DNA from: Candidatus Didemnitutus sp.
GTDB taxonomy: Bacteria; Verrucomicrobiota; Verrucomicrobiia; Opitutales; Opitutaceae
Direction of reading: 5' to 3'
Assembly: GCA_023701285.1 (NCBI GenBank)
Contig: JAMPXH010000020.1
Span: 1 to 46,470 of the forward strand
DNA length: 46,470 nt
A model generated the notes under the pieces. It saw only the letters and a program-made list of their open reading frames with translations. It did no database searches and had not been told where the DNA came from. This document shows positions 18,028-27,700 of the stretch, one piece after another (the stretch's first letter is position 1; each line of letters starts with the position of its first letter). The translations under genes and the position numbers were made by a program.

Positions 18028-18088
18028 AACGGATCAACCGACCGCATCCGAAGGCTTCATCCGTGGTCCCAGTGAGATCCGTGGTTAA
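18011..18088. repeat. Dispersed 'ATCCGTG' fold-back repeat, copy 2
   Basis: CACGGATGAA (18019-18028) pairs with TTCATCCGTG (18056-18065). Further ATCCGTGG units run up to the ATG of the BshC-like gene. The symporter TGA stop is inside the left arm, so its last codons come from the repeat. Confidence 0.65.
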
Positions 18089-18862
18089 ATGATTTCTCCG
18101 ATCATCTGCTTCGGCCAGCAACCCTGCGGCTTCTTCCCGCGCCGTTTCCTCTACGCGAAGTTCGTCACCGCGCGCCGGCTCCAGCGCGAGATCGGCGGCG
18201 AGATCGTGTTCTTCTACCACGACAGCGACCACGACCCGCGCGAGACGCAGACCACCCTGCGCCACCGCCGCACCGGCGAGCCACAGACGCTGAACTTCAC
18301 CTTCGCGAACAAGCTCCAGCGCAAGTTCTCCCCGCTCTTCGCCAAGCGCCTCCCCGCCGACTGGCAGCCGCAGATGGCGCGCACGCTCGGCGCCTTCGTC
18401 GGACCGGCCGCGCTCGAAGCCTTCCGCGCCGTGCGCGCCGACAACGTCGCCGACTTCTGCCTCGAGCTGTATCGCGCGCAGGGCCTGCTCGACGGCGTGC
18501 GCGTCGTCCGCTCCGGCGACCGCGCCGTGCGCGAGGCCGCCTGCGCCATCGGCGACTGCTTCGTCGACGTCCCGCACGAGGGCGAACTCGTCCGCGCGCG
18601 GCTGCTCGACGGGCAACTCAAACTCCACGAGGGCGGCAACAGCTACATCACTCTCCCCGCTCAATCCTTCGCCCCAAGCCAGATCAGCCCCACGCGCGAC
18701 AGCCGCCTGCGCTGGATGCAGTCCGTCATCCACTGCACGCACTACATCGCCGGCGCCGGCGAACAGGCCTACCTCAACGTCGCCGACGCCCCCGACATCA
18801 CCTTCGTCCCCCGCGACCCGATCGAACGCTCCGACGAGGCCTGGAGCGAATTTCCCGCCTGA
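18089..18862 (+). CDS. bshC: Compact BshC-like protein (putative bacillithiol cysteine ligase)
   Basis: The 257-residue protein is directly upstream of bshB and bshA. Residues 9-49 read 'GQQPCGFF...YAKF...FFYHDSDHD', matching the N-terminal BshC core (GQQ-G, Y-K and DHD motifs). Residues 207-229 read 'LRWMQ...YIAGAGEQAYL', matching the BshC end-of-core motif (LRPL-Q-D...Y-GGPAE-AY). Canonical BshC proteins are about 540 residues with an inserted domain and a C-terminal coiled coil. Here the middle is short and the coiled coil is absent. Known BshC adds Cys to GlcN-malate. Motif alignment is from memory, so function is inferred from motif order plus context. The ATG directly follows a dispersed repeat. 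Confidence 0.7.
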   Translation: MISPIICFGQQPCGFFPRRFLYAKFVTARRLQREIGGEIVFFYHDSDHDPRETQTTLRHRRTGEPQTLNFTFANKLQRKFSPLFAKRLPADWQPQMARTLGAFVGPAALEAFRAVRADNVADFCLELYRAQGLLDGVRVVRSGDRAVREAACAIGDCFVDVPHEGELVRARLLDGQLKLHEGGNSYITLPAQSFAPSQISPTRDSRLRWMQSVIHCTHYIAGAGEQAYLNVADAPDITFVPRDPIERSDEAWSEFPA

Positions 18863-18879
18863 CGTCCGCCCGCGCATCC

Positions 18880-18895
18880 GGCAGCGTCTGCTGCC
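18880..18895. other. Small hairpin between bshC-like and bshB1 genes
   Basis: GGCAGC-GTCT-GCTGCC is a perfect 6-bp stem in the 127-nt gap. There is no T-tract, so it may attenuate rather than terminate, or have no function. Confidence 0.35.
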
Positions 18896-18989
18896 ATCGC
18901 GTCGGCCCGCGCCCGGCATCTGTCCCGAAAGCGCCCGCCGCTCCAGCCGATCAAAGTCCAACGCCACTCCACGCCGGTCCTCCTTTCCC

Positions 18990-19709
18990 ATGAATCTCAC
19001 CACCGCCCCCCTGCTCGCCTTCGGTGCGCACCCGGACGACATCGAATTCGGCGCCGGCGGCATCGTCGCCCGCGAGACGCAGGCCGGCCGCCCGGCCCAC
19101 CTCGTCGTCTGCTCGCGCGGCGAGGCCGGCACCAACGGCACGCCCGCCGAACGCACCAAGGAGGCGGAGAAGGCCGCCAAGCACCTCGGCGCCACGCTCG
19201 AATGGGTCGAACTCGACGGCGATTCGCACCTCGACGTCCGCAACGCCCACGCGCTCAAGCTCGCCGCCATCATCCGCGCCGTGCGGCCCGGCATCGTGCT
19301 CGCACCCACGCCCGAGCCCAATCAACACCCCGACCACTGGCGCCTCGGCCAGCTCGCCCGCGACGCCACCCGGCTCGCCCGCTACGGCGGCGTGCCGGAG
19401 CTCAAGGCCCGCACCCCGCACGCCGTCGGCCAGCTTTTCTTCTACGCCCTCGGCCCCGGCGCCGAACCGCGCGACACCCCGCCGGTCATCATCGACGTGT
19501 CCGACAAACCCGTCATGACCGCGTGGACCAAGGCCATGGAGGCGCACGCCTCGCAGATGAAGACGCGCAACTACGTCGAGCTCCAGCTCGCCCGCGCGCG
19601 CGTCCACGGCCTCAACGCCGGCGTCGGCCACGCGCAGCCGCTCTGGCCGAACGACCCGCTCGTCTTCCACTCGCTCACCGACATCTCCCGCGGCGCGCGC
19701 CGCTTCTGA
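18990..19709 (+). CDS. bshB1: Bacillithiol biosynthesis deacetylase BshB1-like
   Basis: This cytoplasmic PIG-L deacetylase of 239 residues would hydrolyse GlcNAc-malate to GlcN-malate in bacillithiol synthesis. The zinc motif 'AHPDD' lies at 13-17, followed by 'EFGAGGIVARE', the typical 'SRGEAGTNGTP' loop and 'PNQHPDHWRLG' with the second metal His. There is no signal peptide, unlike the PIG-L protein at 13490. It sits 24 nt before the BshA gene, which supports the pathway assignment. Related PIG-L enzymes act on mycothiol precursors, but the BshA neighbour favours bacillithiol. Confidence 0.88.
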   Translation: MNLTTAPLLAFGAHPDDIEFGAGGIVARETQAGRPAHLVVCSRGEAGTNGTPAERTKEAEKAAKHLGATLEWVELDGDSHLDVRNAHALKLAAIIRAVRPGIVLAPTPEPNQHPDHWRLGQLARDATRLARYGGVPELKARTPHAVGQLFFYALGPGAEPRDTPPVIIDVSDKPVMTAWTKAMEAHASQMKTRNYVELQLARARVHGLNAGVGHAQPLWPNDPLVFHSLTDISRGARRF

Positions 19710-19733
19710 GCCTCCGTCCGCACAACCCGTCCC

Positions 19734-20867
19734 ATGCCCGACCGTCCGCTCCGCCTCGGCATCGTCTGCCACCCGTCCGTCGGGGGCAGCGGCATCCTCG
19801 CGTCCGAGTTGGGCGAGGAACTCGCCGCGCGCGGGCATGAGATCCACTTCGTCTCGCACTCGCCGCCGTTCCGCATGCCGGTCGACGCGCCGCGCATCCG
19901 CTTCCACCCGGTCGAGGTGAACAGCTACGATCTCTTCAAATACCCCGACTACACCCTGCCGCTCTCGGTGAAGCTCGCCGAGGTCAGCCAGGCCCACGCG
20001 CTCGACGTCCTGCACGTGCACTACGCCGTGCCGCACGCCACCGCCGCGATGCTGGCGATGACGATGCTGCCGAAGGAAAAACGCCCCAAGGTCATCGTGA
20101 CGATGCACGGCACGGATGTGACGCTCCTCGGCTGCGATGCCGGCTACGCGCCGGCCATCCAACACGCCTTGGAGCACGCCGACGCGGTCACCACCGTCTC
20201 GCACTTCCTCGAGCGCGCCATGCTCGAGCGGTTCCAGTTCTCCACGCCGGTGGAGGTGATCCCGAATTTCTTCACCCCCCGCCCCGACGCGCGCCCGCGC
20301 GCCGTCGTGCGCGCGGAGCTCGGCCTCGCCGACGACGAGGCCATGCTGCTCCACCTCTCGAATCTCCGGCCGGTGAAACGCATCGACCTCCTGCTCGAGG
20401 CGCTCGCGCTCCTCGCCCGCACCGAGCGGTTCAAGCTCGTGGTGCTCGCCGGCGGCGACTTCGCCCCGCACGCCGCGCAGGCGCGCGCGCTCGGCCTGGC
20501 CGACCGCATCATCGTCCGCGAGCGCGTGACCGCGATCGAGGATTACCTGCAGGCGGCCGACGTCGGCGTGTTCACGTCGCAGATGGAGAGCTTCTGCCTG
20601 AGCATCCTGGAGGCGATGACCTTCTCGTGCCCGAGCGCCGCCTTCGCCGTCGGTGGCATCCCCGAGGTGATCGAGAGCGGTGTGCACGGCGAGCTGGTGC
20701 CCTTCGGCGACACGGCGGCGCTGGCGGCGGCGCTCGCGGGTCTGCTGCGCGAGCCGGCACGCCGCCGCGCCATGGGCGCCGCCGCGTGCGAGCGGGCGCA
20801 TGCGCATTTCTCGGCCGACATCATCGTGCCGCGCTACGAGGCGTTGTATCGCCGACTCACGGCCTGA
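19734..20867 (+). CDS. bshA: N-acetyl-alpha-D-glucosaminyl L-malate synthase BshA
   Basis: This GT4-family glycosyltransferase transfers GlcNAc from UDP-GlcNAc to L-malate, the first bacillithiol step. The 377-residue product opens with 'IVCHPSVGGSGILASELGEE' and 'GHEIHFVSHSPPFRM', which are BshA hallmarks. It continues with 'HVHYAVPHATAA', 'MHGTDVTLLG' and the donor-site motif 'ESFCLSILEAM' (EX7E). Length and motif order are normal. The gene is last in the bshC-like/bshB1/bshA set. A 10-bp hairpin lies about 75 nt after the stop codon. Confidence 0.93.
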   Translation: MPDRPLRLGIVCHPSVGGSGILASELGEELAARGHEIHFVSHSPPFRMPVDAPRIRFHPVEVNSYDLFKYPDYTLPLSVKLAEVSQAHALDVLHVHYAVPHATAAMLAMTMLPKEKRPKVIVTMHGTDVTLLGCDAGYAPAIQHALEHADAVTTVSHFLERAMLERFQFSTPVEVIPNFFTPRPDARPRAVVRAELGLADDEAMLLHLSNLRPVKRIDLLLEALALLARTERFKLVVLAGGDFAPHAAQARALGLADRIIVRERVTAIEDYLQAADVGVFTSQMESFCLSILEAMTFSCPSAAFAVGGIPEVIESGVHGELVPFGDTAALAAALAGLLREPARRRAMGAAACERAHAHFSADIIVPRYEALYRRLTA

Positions 20868-20918
20868 GACGCACGCGCCGTTTACAGCGCGCTTCGCCGC
20901 GAGCATTTGCCAGCGGAA

Positions 20919-20974
20919 GGGCCACGTGGCCCGCTCCAAACCGCCCGGCGACGCCTACGCCATGCGCCGGGCGG
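20919..20974. repeat. Palindromic segment after bshA
   Basis: The 14-bp perfect palindrome GGGCCACGTGGCCC (20919-20932) is followed by a 10-bp stem CCGCCCGGCG / CGCCGGGCGG (20941-20950 and 20965-20974). There is no T-tract. It separates the bacillithiol genes from the secreted giants. Confidence 0.5.
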
Positions 20975-21063
20975 AGCCTGCCCCTAGGGTTGCCGCTGCC
21001 TTTCGGCTAAGATGACGGTCGCCTCCATCTCAAGTTCGGCCACCTCCGCTTCTTAGGCACCTC

Positions 21064-24000
21064 ATGCGATCTGCTTTTGCCTCGTTCCCTGCGCTCCGGG
21101 ATATCGTCCGCGCCGGCGTGCTGCTGTTCGTGTTCACCCTTTGCGCCGCGCTGCCGTTGCGCGCGCAATTGTCCTACACGACACCCGAGGCGCCGCTGGT
21201 CGAGACCTTCGACGCCGGGCTGCCCGCCGCGCTCAACACCGCCGTGCCGTGGACCGACAACGTCACGTTCACGGGCTGGTATGCGCAGTTCGATCTTACC
21301 GGCACGCCCGCGACCTACCGCATCAGCAACACGCCCTCGAACAACCAGATTCAGCAATTCCGTAACGCCGCTTCCGCGACCGACGGCGCACTGGGCGGAC
21401 GCGCGGCCGATACGGCCGGGCCAATCTATTACGCCGTCCGCCTCCGCAACACCACCGGCGTCACATTGCGGACGTTCACGCTGCGCTATGCGCTTGAGCA
21501 ATGGTCGCGCAGCACCGCCACGATCACGAATTCCTTCACCGTTACCTTCCGCCTCGGCGATCCCGCCAATTTGCAAGACGGCTTTTGGGCCCCGCTCCAA
21601 TACGCCGCCACCGACGCGCCGAGCTTCGACGGCACCGAGGCCACCACGCTCAACGGCTCCTTCGCCGCCAATCGCACCGTCTCGCAAACCCTCACCGTCG
21701 GCGGCCTCGCCTGGGAGCCCGGCACCGATCTCTGGATCCGCTTCCAGGATGCGAACGATGGCGGCATCGACCACGGCATCGCGCTCGACGACGTCGTGTT
21801 CACCGCCTCCACGTCCACCGACGTGCCCGTCGGCGGCGTGATCTTCGGACGCAACCGCTACATCGAAATCCATCCGGGAGACATCCCCCTGATCATCGCC
21901 GCGCCCCACGGCGGGTTGGAGGAACCCGCCGACATCGCCGATCGCACCTACGGCGTCTTCGAGCGCGACATCAACACCCAGGACATGGCGCGGCGCATGG
22001 TGGCCGAAATCTACGCCCGCACCGGCAAGCGGCCGCACCTGATCATGAGCCTGATCCATCGCCGCAAACTCGACCCGAACCGCGACATCGTTGTCGCCGC
22101 CCAAGGCGACCCCAACGCCGAGATCGCTTGGAACGAATACCACGGCGCCATCGCCACCGCGCGCGCCTCCGCAGAGTCGAACTTCGGCTTCGGCCTCCTC
22201 GTCGACACGCACGGCCACGGCCACACGATCCAGCGCATCGAGCTCGGCTACGTCGTGCGCTCCGAGGAGCTCGACCTCAGCGACCAGCAACTCGAACACC
22301 CGGCCTACGCGGAAAACAGCTCCTGCCGCACGCACGCCCACCTGCCCGGCGTGCATTTTCCGTCCTTCCTCCGCGGTCCGCGCAGCCTCGGCGCGCTCTT
22401 CGTCGCACGCGGTTATCCCGCCGTGCCCAGCCCCGACATGCCCAGTCCCGCCGGCGCCGCCTACTTCGACGGCACCGGCGGCTACACCAGCGAGGCCCAG
22501 GGCTCCCGCATCCACCTCGACAACGTCCAGGCCTTCCTCATGGAGACCCACTGGACCGGACTCCGCGATACCACCGCCGCCCGCGTCGCCTTCGCGCGGA
22601 CCTTCGCCACGGCGATCAACGCCTTCCTCTACGACCAATGGGGCTACGCGCTCGGCAGCGGCTCGCTCTTCCGGCTCTCCGCCTCCGCCGCCACCTTCGC
22701 CGAGAGCGGCGCGCCCCGCACGCTCACCGTCACCCGCTCCGGCCATCTCGGCGAGGAGGAGACCATCGCGCTCGCCTTTTCCGGCACCGCCACGCTGGCG
22801 GAGGATTACACCGCCTCGGCGACGAGCCTCACCTTCGCGCCCGGCGAGACCGAGAAAACCCTCACGCTCACGCCCATCGACGATGCTGCCGCCGAAGGCG
22901 CGGAAACCCTCGCCGTCGCCCTCGTTCCCACCGCACTCCAGACCGCCGACGTGCTGCCCGTGGAACTGCTCCTCACCGACGACGAATTGGCCACGGTGCA
23001 ACTCACCTCCGCTCGCGCCTCCTTCAGCGAAGGCGGCGATCCACTCGAGATCACGCTCACCCGCGACCTCACCGCCGACGCACTCACCGCCACGGTCCAA
23101 TTCACCGGCCGCGCCGTGCGCGGTCGCGATTACGCCGTCACCGGCCTCGATGCCTCCAACCAGGTCACCTTCGGCCCCGGCGACACCACGCGCACCCTCA
23201 CGCTCACGGCGCTCCCCAACACGCGCCTCGACCCGGTCCGCACGCTCACCCTCGCGGTCGAAGCCGGACCGGCGCATCGCGGCGGGCCCGCACTCACGCT
23301 CGCGCGGGGCGACGACGACCTGCCCGCCGACCTCGCGCTGTGGCTCGCCGATCGCATCGAGGACGACGTCTGGCGCGACGATTCCGCGCACGGACGCGAC
23401 GCGGCGCTGAAGCCCTCCAGCGCCAGCCTCCCGACCGTCGCGGACGCCACTGCGGGCCGCGCCGTGGAATTCGACGGCGCCAAGACCGCCGCCGTCGCCC
23501 CGCGCCTCGCGCTCGGCACCTCCGGCTTCACGCTCGCGTTTCGCTTCCGGCTCGACGCGTCCGGCACGGCCAACGGCGAGCGCCACCTCCTCAACCTCGG
23601 CACGCCGCCCCAGCCCGCGAGCTTGAACGTGTTCCTCGCCGAGGCCGACGGCATGCTGCGCACCGTGCTCGGCGACACGGCGGCCAATCCCGCCACCACC
23701 ACGCTCGCCGTGCCCGCGCCCGCCGCCGGCACGTGGCAACACTACGCTCTCACCGTCTCGCCCGCCGGCGCCGTGCAGATCTACCTCGACGGCGTGCCGA
23801 CCGCCTCCACCGCGGCCCCAGCCGTCCCGGTCGCGCTCGATGCCCCGCTCTGGCTTGGCTGGAGCGGCGGCACCGATCCGAGTCCGCACCGCCACCATCG
23901 CGGCGGCCTCGCCGATGTCCGCCTCTACACGCGCGCCCTCGCGCCGGCCGAAGTCGCCGCGTTGCACGCCCCGTCCGAGCCTCCCCTCTCCGCGTGGGAA

Positions 24001-24375
24001 CAGTGGCGGCGCGACAATTTCTCCGCGCCCGAACTCGCCGACGCCGCACTCAGCGGCGCGGCGGCCGATGCCGATGCCGACGGCCTCGCCAACGCGCTCG
24101 AGTTCGCGCTCGCCCTCGACCCGCACACGCCCGGCACGAGCGGCGCCCCTGCGCTGATGCTCGACGCGAACCGCCGCCTCACGCTGTCGTTCGTGCGCCG
24201 CGCGCTGCCCGAGATCATCTACGACGTGCAAGCCTCGGACGATCTCCAGACGTGGACCTCTCTCTGGTCGAGCACCGGCGCCGCTAACACCGCGGGGCCG
24301 GTCACCGTCACGGATGACGTCGCCTTCGACGCGACGACCCGGCGCTTCCTCCGCCTCGCCATCACCACGCCCTGA
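21064..24375 (+). CDS. Giant secreted N-formylglutamate-amidohydrolase-like protein with Calx-beta and LamG domains
   Basis: The 1103-residue exported protein has a signal peptide (about 1-34). An N-terminal beta-rich domain (about 35-255) is followed by a hydrolase region resembling the HutG/N-formylglutamate amidohydrolase fold: 'APHGG' (His282), 'DINTQDMA', 'RRKLDPNRD' and 'VDTHGHGH' (His383/385/387). Two Calx-beta repeats follow ('AEDYTASATSLTFAPGETEK', 'RGRDYAVTGLDASNQVTFGP'). Then come a LamG/concanavalin-like domain and a C-terminal module ending in 'ADADGLANALEFALALDP'. It could be a surface amidohydrolase or peptidase; the substrate is unknown. The tandem gene downstream is a paralogue through LamG. 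The C-terminal module is shared with the protein at 42329. Confidence 0.85.
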   Translation: MRSAFASFPALRDIVRAGVLLFVFTLCAALPLRAQLSYTTPEAPLVETFDAGLPAALNTAVPWTDNVTFTGWYAQFDLTGTPATYRISNTPSNNQIQQFRNAASATDGALGGRAADTAGPIYYAVRLRNTTGVTLRTFTLRYALEQWSRSTATITNSFTVTFRLGDPANLQDGFWAPLQYAATDAPSFDGTEATTLNGSFAANRTVSQTLTVGGLAWEPGTDLWIRFQDANDGGIDHGIALDDVVFTASTSTDVPVGGVIFGRNRYIEIHPGDIPLIIAAPHGGLEEPADIADRTYGVFERDINTQDMARRMVAEIYARTGKRPHLIMSLIHRRKLDPNRDIVVAAQGDPNAEIAWNEYHGAIATARASAESNFGFGLLVDTHGHGHTIQRIELGYVVRSEELDLSDQQLEHPAYAENSSCRTHAHLPGVHFPSFLRGPRSLGALFVARGYPAVPSPDMPSPAGAAYFDGTGGYTSEAQGSRIHLDNVQAFLMETHWTGLRDTTAARVAFARTFATAINAFLYDQWGYALGSGSLFRLSASAATFAESGAPRTLTVTRSGHLGEEETIALAFSGTATLAEDYTASATSLTFAPGETEKTLTLTPIDDAAAEGAETLAVALVPTALQTADVLPVELLLTDDELATVQLTSARASFSEGGDPLEITLTRDLTADALTATVQFTGRAVRGRDYAVTGLDASNQVTFGPGDTTRTLTLTALPNTRLDPVRTLTLAVEAGPAHRGGPALTLARGDDDLPADLALWLADRIEDDVWRDDSAHGRDAALKPSSASLPTVADATAGRAVEFDGAKTAAVAPRLALGTSGFTLAFRFRLDASGTANGERHLLNLGTPPQPASLNVFLAEADGMLRTVLGDTAANPATTTLAVPAPAAGTWQHYALTVSPAGAVQIYLDGVPTASTAAPAVPVALDAPLWLGWSGGTDPSPHRHHRGGLADVRLYTRALAPAEVAALHAPSEPPLSAWEQWRRDNFSAPELADAALSGAAADADADGLANALEFALALDPHTPGTSGAPALMLDANRRLTLSFVRRALPEIIYDVQASDDLQTWTSLWSSTGAANTAGPVTVTDDVAFDATTRRFLRLAITTP

Positions 24376-24787
24376 GCGCGCCGCCAGCGGGTCCGGCCGC
24401 CGCGCGCCTCGGCGTCCCGGCGAACGTTGCCCGTCGCACCCGCCGCCCGGAGGCCGGTGGTGCGTCCGTGGCTTGCGCGTTTCTACGCCCATTACGTAGC
24501 GCAAAGCGCCGGTCTGTGCGCCGCCCTGCAGTGCTGTTACAGTGAGCGCGTGCTAGGCACTACCCCGCCTGCCGATTTTCTGTTGCCGCGGATTTTTCCT
24601 GCGGTCGTGGGCCCGGCCGTCGCCCCCGCCGCGCAAAACCCGCGCGGCGCCCGTGAGCCGCCGTAGCGCGAGCACCCCGCCCCACGCCCACCCCAGCGTC
24701 ACCGCCGCGCCGCCCCTGCGCCGCGTTTCCCCCCCGCTCCGCGCCCGCCGGGCCGGAGATTCGTCCGTTTTGCTTTCTCGGTCATCC
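24376..24787. other. 412-nt intergenic region between the two giant secreted genes
   Basis: No credible gene is visible here. It contains an inverted repeat at 24473-24504 and otherwise featureless GC-rich sequence. It probably holds the promoter of the second paralogue. Confidence 0.5.
24473..24504. promoter_or_regulatory. Inverted repeat TTGCG..CTACG / CGTAG..CGCAA
   Basis: Arms TTGCG (24473-24477) plus CTACG (24483-24487) face CGTAG and CGCAA (24495-24504), with a 5-nt bulge on the left. It lies about 285 nt upstream of the second giant gene. Operator or structural element; function unknown. Confidence 0.35.
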
Positions 24788-27700
24788 ATGCACCTCCTTT
24801 CCCGTTCGTCTCTCCGCGCGGCCGCCCTCCTCGCCGCCCTCGCCGCCAGCGCCCCGCTCCCTGCGCAGGTTTCCTACGCCACCGCCGGCTCCAGCTACGT
24901 CCAGAACTTCAACGGCGGCCTGCCCGCCGCCTCGAACAACGCCGCCACGTGGACCGACAACTCCACGGCCAACTTCACCGGTTGGTCTGTTTACCGCGAG
25001 TTGAACGGCACGCCCTCCACCTACCGCATCAACTCCGCCACCTCGTCCGGCGACGTGCAGCACTTCCGCTCCAGCGCGAGCGCCACCGACGGCGCATTCG
25101 GCGGCCGGCCCAACGACAGCACGGGCAAGATCCACTACGGCGTCCGCCTCCGCAACGCCACCGGCGCCACGCTCCGCACCTTCACGCTCAGCTACGCCCT
25201 TGAGCAATGGTATCGCAGCGGCACCGCCAACGCCAACGAGCTCCGCGTCTCCTTCAAGCTCGGCAACCCCGCCAGCCTCGCCGACGACGGCACCTGGGGC
25301 CTCATCACGCCACTCACCCTCACCGCCCCGCAGACCGGCGGCACCGCCGGCGACCTCACCGGCTCCGACTCCGCCAACCGCGTCGCCTCCACCGCCATCA
25401 CCGTCGGCGGCTTCGAGTGGGCCGACGGCACCGACCTCTGGATCCGCATCTCCGACGACAACGACGGCGGCGTCGACCAGGGCCTCGCCATCGACGACTT
25501 CACCTTTTCCGCCGCCACCACCGCCACCGTGCCCGTCGGCGGGGTCTCCTTCGGACGCCACGGCTACATCGAATACCAGCCCGGCGACAGCCCGCTCATC
25601 ATCGTCACCGGCCACGGCGGCCGCGAGCAGCCGGCCGAGATCCCCGACCGCACCTACGGCGCCGTCGACGAGGACCTCAACACCCAGGACCTCGCCCGCA
25701 AGATCGTCGCCGAGATCCACGCCCGCACCGGCCAGCGCCCGCACCTCATCGTCAACCGCCTCCACCGCGTGAAGCTCGATCCCAACCGCGAGATCGTCGA
25801 GGCCGCCCAAGGCGACGCCGAGGCCGAGATCGCGTGGAACGAATTCCACGACTACATCCGCGACGCGCGCGACGTCATCGCGCCCGCGTTCGGTTTCGGT
25901 TTCCTCGTCGACATCCACGGCCACGCCCACGCCATCGATCGCCTCGAGTTCGGCTACAACCTCGGCGCCGCCGAGCTCAACCAGAGCGACGCCGAGCTGC
26001 GCCGCCCCTCCTACGCCGAAGATTCCTCGCTCCGCACCCACACTTACCGCCCCGGCATCGATCTCCCTGCCCTGCTCCGCGGCGCCCGCAGCCTCGGCGA
26101 CCTGCTCGAACGCCGCAATTACCCCAGCGTGCCCAGCCCCACCAACCCCGGCCCCGGCGCCAACGACTACTTCGAGGGCGGCTACAACATCGAGGAACAC
26201 GGCTCGCTCCTGAACACCGGCAACATCCAAGCCGTGCAGATCGAGGCGCATTACGACGGCGTGCGCGATACCGACGCCAACCGCACCGCCTTCGCCGGCG
26301 CACTCGCCACTTCGCTCCACGATTTCCTCTACGACCAGTTCGGCTACGCCCTCGGCAGCGGCTCGCTCTTCACCCTCAGCGCCTCCACCGACCGGCTCTA
26401 CGAGAACGGCAGCGCCCTCACGCTCACCGTCACCCGCTCCGGCCACCTCGCCAACGCCGAGACCATCGCCCTCGACTTCGGCGGCACCGCCGTGCGCAAC
26501 ACCGATTACACCGCCTCGGCCACCAGCGTCTCCTTCGCCGTCTCCGAGACGCAGAAGACCATCACGCTCACACCGACCAACGATGCCGCCGCCGAAGGCG
26601 CCGAGACCATCGTCGTCGCCCTAGCGCCCACCGCGCTCCAGACCGCCGACGTCCTTCCGCTCACGCTCGCGCTCTCCGACGACGACCGCGCCTCCGTCCA
26701 TGTCGTCGCCCAAGCCGCCACCGCCACCGAGGGCGGCTCCACCGTGAACGTCGACGTCACCCGCGACCTCGTCAGCGGCACGCTCCAGGCGCAGCTGCAC
26801 TTCACCGGCACCGCCGTGCGCGGCGTCGATTACGACGTCACCGGCCTCGACTCGCTCGACCGCGTCGCCTTCGCCAACGGCGTCGCCAACCAGACCATCG
26901 GCCTCGTGCCGCTCAACGACAGCGTGATGGAGCCCGCCAAGACCATCGTCGTCACCGCCGCCCCCGGCGCCAGCCATGCGACCGGCGTGCCCGCCGCCGC
27001 CACCGTGCGGCTCACCGACAACGACCTCGACGCTGCGCTCGAGCTCTGGTTCGCCGACCGCATCGACGACGGCGCCTGGCGCGACGAGTCCGGCCACGGC
27101 CGCGACGGCGCGTTCCGCCCCTACGGCGCCACGGGACCGGCACCCGCCGCCGGCGTCGCGGGCACCGCGGTCGAGTTCGACGGCGCCGACGATGCCGTCG
27201 TCACGCCGCACTTCCCCGTCGGCCCGGCCGAATTCACCCTCACGTTCCGCTTCCGCCTCGACCCCACCGCCACGAGCACGGCCTTCCGGCATCTCTTCAA
27301 CCTCGGCGGCTACGACGAGGCGGACAGCCTCACCATCTTCCGCGTCGAGAGTAACAACAACCTCCGCACGCTCCTCCACGACGCCAACGAGGCCCCGTCC
27401 AACACCGCGCTCGACGTCACCGGCATCACCGCCAACAGCACCTGGCGCCACTACGCGCTCACCGTTTCCACCACGAACGGCCTCCGCGTCTACATCGACG
27501 GCGTCTCCTCCGCCAGCGTCGGCTCCTGGAGCGGCAGCTTTGCTCCGCAGAGCGCGCTCTGGTTCGGCTGGCGCGGCGCCTACAGCCTCATCGCCAGCCG
27601 TCACCTCAACGGCGCGATGGAGGACATCCGCCTCTACTCGCGCGCGCTCTCCGCCGCCGAGGTCGCCGCCGTCGCCGCCGTGCCCGCCCGGCCGCCCGCC

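Noticed and set aside
21007-24504. 1165-codon minus-strand ORF
   Set aside because: It is antisense to the first giant secreted protein, with Gly/Arg/Glu-rich composition and no signal peptide or motif.
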